NCBI RefSeq assembly: GCF_947489565.1
Contig: NZ_CANLEA010000026.1
Span: 1-64,000 of the forward strand
Direction of reading: 5' to 3'
Length of the DNA: 64,000 bases
DNA from: an uncultured Kordia sp.
GTDB lineage: Bacteria; Bacteroidota; Bacteroidia; Flavobacteriales; Flavobacteriaceae
The number at the start of each line of letters is the position of its first letter. The stretch's first letter is position 1. The position numbers and the translations under genes were made by a program. The notes beneath the pieces were generated by a model. That model was not told the DNA's origin and made no database searches. It saw only the letters and a program-made list of their open reading frames with translations. Positions 8,202 to 15,623 of the stretch are shown here, piece after piece.

Positions 8202-8227
8202 AAAAAAATCCCATCAGAACGGGATTT
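8202..8227 (-). terminator. Intrinsic terminator in the greA leader (attenuator candidate)
   Basis: On the minus strand AAATCCC-GTTCTGAT-GGGATTT is followed by TTTT. It lies between the likely greA promoter (TATATTTG at 8234-8241) and the greA start codon, so most initiated transcripts would end before the gene unless the hairpin is bypassed. The T-run faces only the minus-strand direction, so it is not a terminator for the plus-strand genes that start at 8325. Confidence 0.6.
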
Positions 8228-8233
8228 GTTATA

Positions 8234-8241
8234 CAAATATA
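8234..8241 (-). promoter_or_regulatory. -7 promoter element for greA
   Basis: Minus-strand TATATTTG fits TAnnTTTG exactly. Initiation would fall near 8230, placing the first nucleotides of the transcript immediately before the leader terminator. A good TTTG at -33 was not found. Confidence 0.45.
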
Positions 8242-8324
8242 AGAAAATATTTAAAGTGCTTGTCTATGTTCGTTTTTAAAAAAATGATTTGCGTAAATTG
8301 CAGAACTTATTAAATTTTAAATAA

Positions 8325-8768
8325 ATGAAACGTTTTTTGATCGTATGTTGTGCTGTTGCATGTTTGTTATCATGTAAATCAGATGATGATGGAATAAATA
8401 ATAATCCTTTTATACCAAATGCTTTGGTGCAATTTCAGATAAATCTGAATTTACCACAATTTGACAATTTGCGTTTTGCTGGCGGATCTACTTATATTTC
8501 GAATGGCGGTGGCGTTCGTGGATTTTTTGTGTTCAATTTATCTGGTGATCAATTTTTTGCTTGGGAAGCAAGTTGTCCAAATCATGCGCCAAGCAATTGC
8601 TCTACAATGGACATTCAAGGTGTATTGGCAACCTGTTCATGCGAAGATTATGAATATAGTTTAGCGAATGGACAATTGTTAAATCCTGTAGAAGGAATGG
8701 ACAGTTATCCGATGGTTAATTACCGTGCAACAAAATCTGGTGATGTAATTACAGTTTCTAATAACTAA
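8325..8768 (+). CDS. Lipoprotein with Rieske-like Cys/His pattern
   Basis: A 147-residue exported lipoprotein: the signal ends in the lipobox LLSC (Cys17 region), followed by an Asp-rich stretch that fits surface or periplasmic retention. The middle and C-terminal part (FAWEASCPNHAPSNCSTM, then ATCSCEDYEYSLANGQLLNP) resembles the ligand loops and surrounding strands of Rieske-type proteins, with CPNH and CSC, but the canonical CxH...CxxH spacing is not present, so cluster binding is doubtful. A conserved small family in flavobacteria. It is followed after two bases by the next gene, so both are probably co-transcribed. Confidence 0.7.
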   Translation: MKRFLIVCCAVACLLSCKSDDDGINNNPFIPNALVQFQINLNLPQFDNLRFAGGSTYISNGGGVRGFFVFNLSGDQFFAWEASCPNHAPSNCSTMDIQGVLATCSCEDYEYSLANGQLLNPVEGMDSYPMVNYRATKSGDVITVSNN

Positions 8769-8769
8769 G

Positions 8770-9267
8770 ATGAAACGTTATTTCCTGCTTTTTTTAATTC
8801 TTCCAATGCTGGTGTTTTCACAAAGAAAGTACGACGTTATTGATAGTATTCACTCCAAAAGAATATGTATTGATTACCCTGGATTGGCTGAAATACCTTC
8901 CATTATTGAAGAATTTCAAAAATCAAAGTATGTATTTACAGGAAAAGTAATTGAAATTATCCGCAAAGAATCTATAAAAAAAATAGACTTTCAACCTGTA
9001 CAAAATTATTGGTATGTAATAGAAGTTACAGAACAATTTAAAGGAAAACCTCAAAAAAAGATTGAAGTCTATTCTAGGATGTTTAGCGGTGTTTCCCCTT
9101 TTCTTATGATAGGTAAAGAGTATTTAATTTATGCCAGATACATGCGAAAACAAACCCAAAAATTTTTTAAAAAACCTCAATACTTATTTTTTTACTGTGA
9201 TGCCATTTCCAAGCACGTTAAAGATGCTTCAGAAGATATTAAGCTCTTGCGAAAGCTAAAAAAGTGA
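8770..9267 (+). CDS. Secreted protein with TIMP/netrin-like pattern
   Basis: A 165-residue exported protein with a signal peptide (MKRYFLLFLILPMLVFSQ). The body has the order seen in bacterial TIMP/NTR-like OB-fold proteins: YVFTGKVIEI near residue 56, then WYVIEVTEQFKGKPQKKIEVYS, GVSPFLMIGKEYLIYAR, and a C-terminal helix with EDIKLLRKLKK. The cysteines usual in that family are largely absent. Assignment is by pattern only; function unknown. The stop codon lies inside the stem of the terminator that follows. Confidence 0.6.
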   Translation: MKRYFLLFLILPMLVFSQRKYDVIDSIHSKRICIDYPGLAEIPSIIEEFQKSKYVFTGKVIEIIRKESIKKIDFQPVQNYWYVIEVTEQFKGKPQKKIEVYSRMFSGVSPFLMIGKEYLIYARYMRKQTQKFFKKPQYLFFYCDAISKHVKDASEDIKLLRKLKK

Positions 9268-9289
9268 CCCTCTTACAGTCACTTTTTTA
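9258..9289 (+). terminator. Terminator after the 8.3-9.3 kb lipoprotein operon
   Basis: AAAAAGTGAC-(loop)-GTCACTTTTTT is a near-perfect stem with T-run; it includes the TGA stop of the upstream gene. Confidence 0.85.
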
Positions 9290-9325
9290 ATTTGTATCTA
9301 CATTATAGTTCTGCATATTTTCATT

Positions 9326-9496
9326 TTATCCATCACAATCATCGTCCATATTATTACAACTGTCATTTGGTGTTCTCCCCGCACGTCCTGCATTACGAGC
9401 TGTTCTGTAGGTATCAGAAGCTCCGCCATTGATAAAATTCATTCTACTTACGGTCATTTTTAGGAGTGCAAACTTGCTTAAATTTGATTTTTTCAT
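9326..9496 (-). CDS. GG-leader precursor peptide, lanthipeptide-like (A)
   Basis: A 56-residue peptide. Leader MKKSNLSKFALLKMTVSRMN runs to a Gly-Gly pair at 24-25, followed by a core rich in Arg, Asn and Asp with two Cys (DSCNNMDDDCDG at the end). The leader has the LxxxKxTVSxM pattern of the Bacteroidota class I lanthipeptide-type precursors. The TTTTATAAAA core of the element found before four other precursors lies at 9570-9579, 83 bases before this ATG. The core has few Ser/Thr near Cys, so lanthionine formation is uncertain. It forms a minus-strand pair with the next precursor. Confidence 0.65.
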   Translation of the reverse strand: MKKSNLSKFALLKMTVSRMNFINGGASDTYRTARNAGRAGRTPNDSCNNMDDDCDG

Positions 9497-9569
9497 AATG
9501 ATATTGTTTTGTTAATATGAAAACGAAATACGGCATTTTAGAGAAGTGAAAAAAGAGAAGTTAGTGCGT

Positions 9570-9579
9570 TTTTATAAAA
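9570..9579 (-). promoter_or_regulatory. TTTTATAAAA palindrome before precursor A
   Basis: Ten-base palindrome whose upstream edge lies 83 bases before the ATG of precursor A. The same core occurs 83-87 bases before precursors at 21387, 21721, 27195 and 27487. The flanking bases here differ (GTTTTATAAAAACGC against CTATTTTATAAAATGAA), so this is a weaker copy. Confidence 0.4.
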
Positions 9580-9590
9580 CATCAGACCTA

Positions 9591-9622
9591 AAAAAAGCGA
9601 CTCTTTCAAGTCGCTTTCTTTT
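9591..9622 (-). terminator. Terminator after precursor B
   Basis: AAAGCGACTTGAAAGAGTCGCTTT stem with T-run on the minus strand, directly after the stop of the precursor at 9626-9856. It is almost identical to the terminator at 9979-10006. Confidence 0.85.
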
Positions 9623-9625
9623 TAC

Positions 9626-9856
9626 TTATCTTTTACAGGCAACATTCCAAGACTCACAATCTCTTGTATGGTCACAAGTATCTGTAGGGCAATCGCAAGT
9701 TCCATATACCGCAGAACAAAATAATTTACTAGCTAAAGCTATTGTACCAATTACGCATCCTGCCATCGTGTCTCCTCCTTTTACATATTCTGGATTTTGA
9801 ATTTTAGAAATTTTCTTTTTATTGAGTTCCAGATTTTTAAGCGTCTTCTTTTTCAT
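9626..9856 (-). CDS. GG-leader precursor peptide, lanthipeptide-like (B)
   Basis: A 76-residue peptide with leader MKKKTLKNLELNKKKISKIQ and Gly-Gly at 27-28. The core begins with a hydrophobic, Ala/Ile-rich stretch (MAGCVIGTIALASKLFCSAV) and ends Cys-rich with Thr between cysteines (GTCDCPTDTCDHTRDCESWNVAC). The CPTDTC unit also occurs in precursor J at 60.5 kb. The leader fits the LxLxKxxISxI consensus of class I lanthipeptide-type precursors in Bacteroidota. No modifying enzyme lies nearby. Alternatives are a two-component-type bacteriocin or a signalling peptide released by a C39 peptidase exporter encoded elsewhere. Confidence 0.75.
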   Translation of the reverse strand: MKKKTLKNLELNKKKISKIQNPEYVKGGDTMAGCVIGTIALASKLFCSAVYGTCDCPTDTCDHTRDCESWNVACKR

Positions 9857-9978
9857 AATAATCTATGTTTTTTATGTTTAATTACTCAAAAATCAAATAA
9901 ATATCACACACCTACAATGCACATTTCAAATTCGTTAGACCTCATTTCATAAGTGTATATATGAAACCAACAATACTA

Positions 9979-10006
9979 AAAAAAGCGACTCTCTCAAGTC
10001 GCTTTT
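9979..10006 (-). terminator. Terminator after the TPP-controlled TonB receptor
   Basis: AAAGCGACTTGAGAGAGTCGCTTT stem with seven T on the minus strand, 25 bases after the receptor stop codon. Confidence 0.88.
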
Positions 10007-10030
10007 TAATATGGTAATGGTTGATGTTTC

Positions 10031-12421
10031 CTAGAATTTCAAAGTCATTCCAACTAAGAAGTTTCTAGTGGCTTGCGGATAGAATCCTGCGCCTTCAATG
10101 GTTGTGGTTGTTCCAGGGTTTGTCCATGTATCATCAAACGTAAAGAAATATCCGTTTGAGACGTATTCTACCCCAAAAATATTATTCACTAATCCTGTAA
10201 AAGTGATTGATTCAAAGATTGAATTTACTTTGATTTCATAGTTCAAGTTCAAATCATTGATAAAGTAGCTATCTAATTTTGAAACTTCCGAATCAATATT
10301 CCCCATATACTGCTCTCCTACGTATTTAGACAATAAGGATACTTGAAAACTACGAGATGGTGCATAACTCATGATATTTCCTGCAATGAAATTTGGAGAA
10401 AAAGAGATGTTCGTATTTCCTAAATCTACCAAGTTTCCATCTCTTGAAGTGATGAAATCTACATTTTTGTTAGCACTAATTGCCACATTTGGACGTATTG
10501 TAAATTGATCACTTAATTTTAAAGTTGCATCAATTTCCAATCCTAAACGGTAACTTTTTCCACTGTTTGTACGCAATGGCGTTCCTGTATCATCTATTGC
10601 TCCTGTTAATACCAATTGATCGTTGTATAACATATAATACGCATTTGTATTTACAGTGAAGTTTTCTCCGTTCCAACGCCAACCTAATTCGAAATCATCT
10701 AATTGTTCTGCCTTTACATTGTTGTTGTTTTCAAAATCACTTCTATTTGGTTCTCTATTCGCTCTTGCATAAGAGAAGTATAGACTGTTGTTATCATTCA
10801 CTCTATAGTTAATACCTGCTTTTGGATTAAAGAATGTGAAATCTTCATCAATATTAAAAGGTACTAAATCTGAGTTGATTCCATTCGTTTTATAGTTTAC
10901 TGTACGTAATTGTAAATCTCCAAAAAGACTTACTTTATCATTTACGCGAATGGTCGCTTTGGTAAAGAAACTTAATTCATTTTTCTTTCCTGTCCCATCA
11001 TAATAACGATCTCTAATTTCGCTATCACTTGCAAAACGTGCCCAAATTACTTCTCCAAAATGATCTCCTTCGTAGATTCCTAAAAAGGCACCAAAGTCCA
11101 TATCTAAATTGTTCTTTCTGTAGTTTGCATTTGCATTGATCACATAAAAATCATTGTCTAACCAACGTCTGCGGATTAAATCTGTTTCATTGATGGTGGT
11201 TCCATCAATCACAATTTCTTGAAAACCATATTCAGCAAAAGGTTCGTCTTCTTTGTATTGTTCAAAAAATCCTCGTCCTTGTGTGTAGTTTAAGCCAAGA
11301 TTTGTACTCCAGTTTTCTGAAATCTTTTCATTCCAGTGAAATTGATAGTGATCTTGTCGGTAGTTGTCTACTTCATTATCATGAAAACGAACATTTCCGT
11401 TTTCATCTGTAAATTGTCCTGAAGGATTGAAGGTACGATTGGTTTCTAGTGTTTGTCTGTCAATTCCGTTCCAAGCTTGATAGGTAATTTCATGTCCACC
11501 AAACGCCAAGGCTTTTATTAAAGTAGTTTCTGTTACATACGAACCTTGTAAAAAGTAGGCACTTAAGTCAGAACTCGCGCGATCAATATATCCATCTGAT
11601 TTTATTTTTGACAAACGACCTGCCAATTCAAAGTTATTTGCCAATTTTCCTGTACTGAATTTTACAGTATGTTTTCTGGTGTTGAAGCTTCCAAATGAAT
11701 TTGAAATTTCTCCGTTTGCTTCTTCCGAAACTGCATCTGTTAGTAAACTTAAACTTGCTCCAAAAGCTCCAGAACCATTTGTAGAAGTTCCAACTCCACG
11801 TTGCAACTGAATACTTTCTGTAGAAGAAGCTAAATCAGGCATGTTTACCCAAAAAGTTCCTTGACTTTCTGAATCATTGTATGGAATTCCATTAATCGTT
11901 ACGTTTACACGTGTTGCATCGCTACCACGCACACGAATTCCTGTGTATCCAACACCAGCACCAGCGTCAGAAGTTGTTACTACAGAAGGCATGAAGTTCA
12001 TTAAAATAGGTACATCTTGTCCTAAGTTACGTTCTGCAATTTCTTCTTTTTCTAAGTTTGAATGCGTAATTGGTGAATCAGCATTTACACGAACCGCTGA
12101 AATTAATACTGCATCTAAAGCTTCTTGCGAACTCGATAAAGTAAAGTTGAGCGTTGTGTTTCCGGTAATTGCCACATTTTTAGTGACCGATTTCATTCCT
12201 ACAAAAGAACAAACAATTTCAACATCTCCTTGAGAAACGCTCAAAGCATATTTCCCTTCGGAATCGGTTGTTGTTCCAATAGAAGCTCCTTTTAATACTA
12301 CGGTAGCTCCTAATAATGGTGTTCCTTTTTCATCAGAAACAGTTCCTGATAGTTTGAAATTTTGCGCCTGCATACTGACTGATAGTACGAAAAGGCATAA
12401 AAAAGCGAATAAATTCTTCAT
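10031..12421 (-). CDS. TonB-dependent receptor under TPP riboswitch control (thiamine uptake)
   Basis: A 796-residue outer-membrane receptor: signal peptide (residues 1-19, ending SMQAQ), a carboxypeptidase-regulatory-like beta-sandwich (about 22-105, LSGTVSDEKGTPLLGATVV), a plug domain (about 115-235, with GYTGIRVRGSDATRVNVTINGIPYNDSESQ) and a 22-strand barrel ending in the terminal Phe of GMTLKF. It takes up a large or scarce solute using TonB energy. The leader carries a TPP riboswitch, so the cargo is most likely thiamine, its phosphate or a precursor. Receptors of this kind regulated by TPP riboswitches are known from Bacteroidota. The PnuC-type transporter and NadR-like kinase 1-4 kb upstream on the same strand fit the same uptake route. 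Confidence 0.92.
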   Translation of the reverse strand: MKNLFAFLCLFVLSVSMQAQNFKLSGTVSDEKGTPLLGATVVLKGASIGTTTDSEGKYALSVSQGDVEIVCSFVGMKSVTKNVAITGNTTLNFTLSSSQEALDAVLISAVRVNADSPITHSNLEKEEIAERNLGQDVPILMNFMPSVVTTSDAGAGVGYTGIRVRGSDATRVNVTINGIPYNDSESQGTFWVNMPDLASSTESIQLQRGVGTSTNGSGAFGASLSLLTDAVSEEANGEISNSFGSFNTRKHTVKFSTGKLANNFELAGRLSKIKSDGYIDRASSDLSAYFLQGSYVTETTLIKALAFGGHEITYQAWNGIDRQTLETNRTFNPSGQFTDENGNVRFHDNEVDNYRQDHYQFHWNEKISENWSTNLGLNYTQGRGFFEQYKEDEPFAEYGFQEIVIDGTTINETDLIRRRWLDNDFYVINANANYRKNNLDMDFGAFLGIYEGDHFGEVIWARFASDSEIRDRYYDGTGKKNELSFFTKATIRVNDKVSLFGDLQLRTVNYKTNGINSDLVPFNIDEDFTFFNPKAGINYRVNDNNSLYFSYARANREPNRSDFENNNNVKAEQLDDFELGWRWNGENFTVNTNAYYMLYNDQLVLTGAIDDTGTPLRTNSGKSYRLGLEIDATLKLSDQFTIRPNVAISANKNVDFITSRDGNLVDLGNTNISFSPNFIAGNIMSYAPSRSFQVSLLSKYVGEQYMGNIDSEVSKLDSYFINDLNLNYEIKVNSIFESITFTGLVNNIFGVEYVSNGYFFTFDDTWTNPGTTTTIEGAGFYPQATRNFLVGMTLKF

Positions 12422-12513
12422 ATTCGTAATACGTTTTGTTACGAATAAAAGGGGTAATTATTCTAGTTAAAAAATTAAATATATGATGTTGACAGACTAT
12501 GACTGCCGGCATA

Positions 12514-12540
12514 CCAAATCTTATATTTATAAGAATTTGG
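12514..12540 (-). promoter_or_regulatory. Hairpin after the TPP aptamer (expression platform candidate)
   Basis: CCAAATTCTTATA and TATAAGATTTGG can pair with one bulged T, giving an AT-rich stem immediately after the aptamer on the minus strand. There is no T-run, so it is not a terminator; it may be part of the switch between ligand-free and ligand-bound folds, or control access to the start region about 90 bases on. Confidence 0.5.
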
Positions 12541-12542
12541 TC

Positions 12543-12622
12543 CTCCCTTGGCAGCATTACCTGCCCAGGTTCATTGGGTATAATCTCAGCGTTTTGAACA
12601 TGATTCAAATTGCACCCCTTTG
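12543..12622 (-). ncRNA. TPP riboswitch aptamer
   Basis: Read on the minus strand the segment shows the thi-box in order: AAAGGGGTGC, GCTGAGATTATACCC, GAACCTGGGCAGGTAATGC and GCCAAGGGA. CTGAGA and the GAACCTG...GGTAATGC block are the pyrimidine and pyrophosphate sensing parts of the aptamer. It lies about 120-200 bases before the ATG of a TonB-dependent receptor on the same strand, whose expression it should lower when thiamine pyrophosphate is plentiful. Confidence 0.95.
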
Positions 12623-12817
12623 AGATGCGGCAAAAATACACTAGTTTTTTTAAATTCCATAAGGTTTTTTAAACAATTAGCATCTCGCTTTCACACAAAG
12701 TACTCTCTTACTTTTACAAAAGAAGTTAAACAGTTTTAGTACGAAAATTTAACATTTTTAATGTGAAAATAAACTGAAAATCAGTAACTTTAGTATCTAA
12801 CCAAAAACTTTATAATC

Positions 12818-13045
12818 ATGAAAAAACAAAATTTTAAAAAGAAGCTAAGCTTAAAAACTACGCGAATCTCAAGTTTATCAAATAGTAATACTGTTTACGG
12901 AGGAAATATTCCGGTGAGATTTACCGATAATCCTTGTATTATCTCTGATGTTGACAATTGCACAACAAAACAAACACAAGCGATTCGTTGTGGTCATACT
13001 ATCGGAAATGGGCAAAACCCAGACGGAACTCCATGTACATTTTAA
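12818..13045 (+). CDS. GG-leader precursor peptide with CGHTIGNG core (C)
   Basis: A 75-residue peptide. Leader MKKQNFKKKLSLKTTRISSL with Gly-Gly at 28-29; core with four Cys ending RCGHTIGNGQNPDGTPCTF. The next gene (13236-13433) encodes a second peptide with an almost identical C-terminus (RCGHTIGNGQDENGNPCTY) but an unrelated first half of the core. Thr and Cys flank each other at NCTTKQT and PCT, compatible with lanthionine rings. The leader is of the class I lanthipeptide type of Bacteroidota. No maturation enzyme is encoded nearby. Confidence 0.8.
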   Translation: MKKQNFKKKLSLKTTRISSLSNSNTVYGGNIPVRFTDNPCIISDVDNCTTKQTQAIRCGHTIGNGQNPDGTPCTF

Positions 13046-13235
13046 TATATAGAGTCGTTTTTTAAAAGTATTTTTTAGTTGCATTGATAAAAGTTTTAAA
13101 CCACTTATTATCAATGCAATTTCTTTTTTGAAAGGTATTGAATTCTTCCTTTAATTATCGAATCATGGCTTACTTCCTTTTTATAAGCAGTTGAAATGTA
13201 GTTGTTTTACAGTCATAACACAAAACTTGTTTATT

Positions 13236-13433
13236 ATGAAAAAACAGAATTTAAACAGAAAATTGTCACTTAAGACTGCAAAGGTTTCAAAATTAGGAAA
13301 CACTTCGGAAATTATTGGTGGAGCAACTACTTTATGTTCATCAGTATTTTTATGTGAAATTACTCAGTATCACCGTTGTGGACATACAATTGGAAACGGG
13401 CAAGATGAAAACGGAAATCCTTGTACGTACTAA
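13236..13433 (+). CDS. GG-leader precursor peptide with CGHTIGNG core (D)
   Basis: A 65-residue peptide when started at the ATG of 13236, which gives the same MKKQN leader as its neighbours; the longer frame from 13191 adds a non-conserved extension. Leader MKKQNLNRKLSLKTAKVSKL, Gly-Gly at 28-29, core with TTLCSSVFLC followed by RCGHTIGNGQDENGNPCTY. The identical spacing of leader and GG and the shared C-terminus show that it is a paralogue of the peptide at 12818. Cys residues are flanked by Thr and Ser (TLCSS, PCT). Confidence 0.8.
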   Translation: MKKQNLNRKLSLKTAKVSKLGNTSEIIGGATTLCSSVFLCEITQYHRCGHTIGNGQDENGNPCTY

Positions 13434-13521
13434 TTTTTAGGGCTTAGGGGAAAGTACTGCTGGGAATAATCGACTCATGACAACGATTGTTCTCGGCATG
13501 CTTTCATGTTTAAAAATCAAT

Positions 13522-15069
13522 TTAAGTTACCTGATGTGTCGGTTTTAATAAGTCGTTTATGGTTTTTACAGGATTGAATGTTACCAAAGGAACCTCTACA
13601 AAAATGGTATTCCAAAATGCCATTCCTCCATTCCACAATCCTGGTAACTCTAAGGCTTTTATTTTTTTACCACTTTTTGATTTGGAAGCTATAAAGTATG
13701 ATTTACGATCTACAAATCGCGTGAGATCGTACTTGTTTCCATGATAATCTTTGACACCACAAACAATATCTACAGGATTAAAATGCGTGGCTAGCTTTTG
13801 AATGCTTTGATGGTATTCATTCTTTTTATCTATTTGAGCAGATTCTACAATTTGCAAAGAAATAGAACCATTTTCATGCTTTACCCAAAATGGACCGCCA
13901 CCAGGTTCACCTTCATTTTTTACCATGCCGCATACACGAATAGGTCTGTTTAATTTGTCAATGAGGTATTCTATTTGATATTTTTGCGAATATTTTTCAA
14001 ACTCTTCACTGATTTGAATATTGAGTTCTGTGAATAGAAAGTTTAAAATGGTATTTAATTCTTCATCAGAAACGCCATTGTGCAACATTTCCATGAATTT
14101 GAATGCTTTTTGCTGCACGGAAATGAGTTTTCCTGCAAGAATTTTTTTGTAACGCGATATTTCTTCCGAATAGGTATTTACGACCACATTGTCTATGTTT
14201 TTGATGAAAATTAAATCTGCATCCATTGCATTTAAATTCTCAATCAAAGCGCCATGTCCGCCGGGTCTGAAGACCAAGTTCCCTTCGGCATCTAAAATTG
14301 GTCTGTTTTTTGGATCAACAGCCACGGTATCGGTTTCTTCTAATTGATAGGAATAGGATATTTCAAAATCGCAGCCTGTTTTCTCTTTTATGTTTGGAAG
14401 AATGTTACGTTCTGTCTCTTTAAATTTATCGTAATGATGTTTGGAAATTGTAAAGTGCAACTTTGCTTTTCCGTTTCTACATGCATAGTTTGCCGCTTCA
14501 AATAAATGTTCTTGAAATGGCGTAGAAAGGTGATTTTTATATTTGTGAAAAGGCAATAGTCCTTTTGGATAATTTCCATAATTCAATCCGGTTTCTGCTA
14601 ATAAGGTATGTACAAAATCGCGGTTAAACTCGTCCGGTCTTTTAATTCGATCTAACGCTGTTTTATTCATGAGTTTTAAAACATCTTCATAGAAAGGAAA
14701 TTTTTCCAATCCGATAAAGAATAACCGAACTTCTGGTTCTTTTTCTTTATTTATGTAGGAGTTGATTGAATCTTTTTGGGGATTGTAATTCTCCAAAAAT
14801 TTGTACAAGAATTTAAACATTCGTGTTGCTGCTCCAGAAGCTGGCGTAAACTTGATAATTTCAAACCTTTGGTATTCGTCTTTATATGCTTTAATGTATG
14901 CTTCTTCTGTTGCTGCTGTTAGTTTTAAAATCCCTCGTTGTATACTGGCATGTTCTGTAATGTCTGTATACGGTATTTTTTTTTCAAATTTATCGAGTTG
15001 TTCTTCTACTTGAAGCAAAGTCAGTCCTTTTGCTTCTATTTGCTCTGTATGTTTTTTTGAGAAATTCAA
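13522..15069 (-). CDS. DUF4301 family protein
   Basis: A 515-residue cytosolic protein of the DUF4301 family of Bacteroidota. Visible features are TPASGAATRMFKFLYKFLE (about residues 77-95), RPGGHGALIENLNAMDADLIFIKNIDNVV, which resembles the nucleotide-sugar pyrophosphorylase type of fold, and CGMVKNEGEPGGGPFWVK. Its biochemical role is not known to me. The start is TTG at 15067-15069, which overlaps the TGA stop of the preceding kinase gene as TTGA; the next in-frame ATG is about 80 residues in and would remove conserved sequence. The overlap suggests translational coupling in a four-gene operon with the NadR-like kinase, PnuC and a thiamine-binding protein. Confidence 0.82.
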   Translation of the reverse strand: MNFSKKHTEQIEAKGLTLLQVEEQLDKFEKKIPYTDITEHASIQRGILKLTAATEEAYIKAYKDEYQRFEIIKFTPASGAATRMFKFLYKFLENYNPQKDSINSYINKEKEPEVRLFFIGLEKFPFYEDVLKLMNKTALDRIKRPDEFNRDFVHTLLAETGLNYGNYPKGLLPFHKYKNHLSTPFQEHLFEAANYACRNGKAKLHFTISKHHYDKFKETERNILPNIKEKTGCDFEISYSYQLEETDTVAVDPKNRPILDAEGNLVFRPGGHGALIENLNAMDADLIFIKNIDNVVVNTYSEEISRYKKILAGKLISVQQKAFKFMEMLHNGVSDEELNTILNFLFTELNIQISEEFEKYSQKYQIEYLIDKLNRPIRVCGMVKNEGEPGGGPFWVKHENGSISLQIVESAQIDKKNEYHQSIQKLATHFNPVDIVCGVKDYHGNKYDLTRFVDRKSYFIASKSKSGKKIKALELPGLWNGGMAFWNTIFVEVPLVTFNPVKTINDLLKPTHQVT

Positions 15070-15623
15070 TGTATTCTTAGCAGTTTTTCTATTGTTGCAA
15101 TGGCGGTTTGAAAACGTGTTTCCATATCTCCTTTTAGCAACAGGTAGGGTTGGTTATAGGTTTCTAAGGTCTGTTGAAATTCTAAAAAAGCCACTTCTCT
15201 TTTGTGAGGCAAATCGCGAATTCCATCAGCTTTCCAAGGCGTATCAATATAAGTTAAAAAATAGAAATTAGCCGTACTTTTTTCTACATATTTTTCTAGT
15301 GTTTTGCTTTTGAAGTCAGGATAATAGATTCGTGCATAGGTAAGCGTTTCTAAAATATCTGTATCGCAAATTAGCAGCGAAATTTTTTCAGATCTACACT
15401 CTAAACGCAATTGACCTTTAGCAATAGGAATTACATCTTCGGACGTTAGCGTTTCACCTTTTTGTTGCTTTTCTTCTGCATAGATACGCGCATATTCGGG
15501 CACATACGTTGCCTTATAGTGTGCCGCTAATTGTTTTGCAAGTGTCGTTTTTCCTGTAGATTCAGGACCAAACACTACGATTTTAAATCGGCTTCCGCTT
15601 TGTTCTTCAATATTTTTCTCCAT
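15066..15623 (-). CDS. NadR-like ATPase / vitamin kinase domain protein
   Basis: A 185-residue P-loop protein matching only the C-terminal kinase domain of NadR (ribosylnicotinamide kinase). The Walker A is FGPESTGKTTLAKQLA (about residues 17-32), followed by VPEYARIYAEE and the Walker B-like LLICDTDILET. The adenylyltransferase and DNA-binding domains of full NadR are absent. It is co-encoded with and overlaps the PnuC gene by 49 bases: PnuC-type channels work by facilitated diffusion and need a kinase to trap the substrate. The substrate may be nicotinamide riboside, or thiamine given the neighbours. The ATG at 15621-15623 gives the family N-terminus; an upstream frame start is not conserved. 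Confidence 0.82.
   Translation of the reverse strand: MEKNIEEQSGSRFKIVVFGPESTGKTTLAKQLAAHYKATYVPEYARIYAEEKQQKGETLTSEDVIPIAKGQLRLECRSEKISLLICDTDILETLTYARIYYPDFKSKTLEKYVEKSTANFYFLTYIDTPWKADGIRDLPHKREVAFLEFQQTLETYNQPYLLLKGDMETRFQTAIATIEKLLRIH

Noticed and set aside
9626-9800. Plus-strand frame at 9546-9800 opposite precursor B
   Set aside because: It is the antisense of precursor B, whose leader and GG site are clear on the minus strand.
12333-12641. 102-codon frame across the TonB receptor leader on the minus strand
   Set aside because: It runs through the TPP riboswitch and shows no protein family features; the RNA motif explains the sequence.
13434-13521. Short GC-richer stretch between precursor D and DUF4301 as a possible small RNA
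   Set aside because: No promoter, stable hairpin or T-run could be seen; nothing supports an RNA gene.
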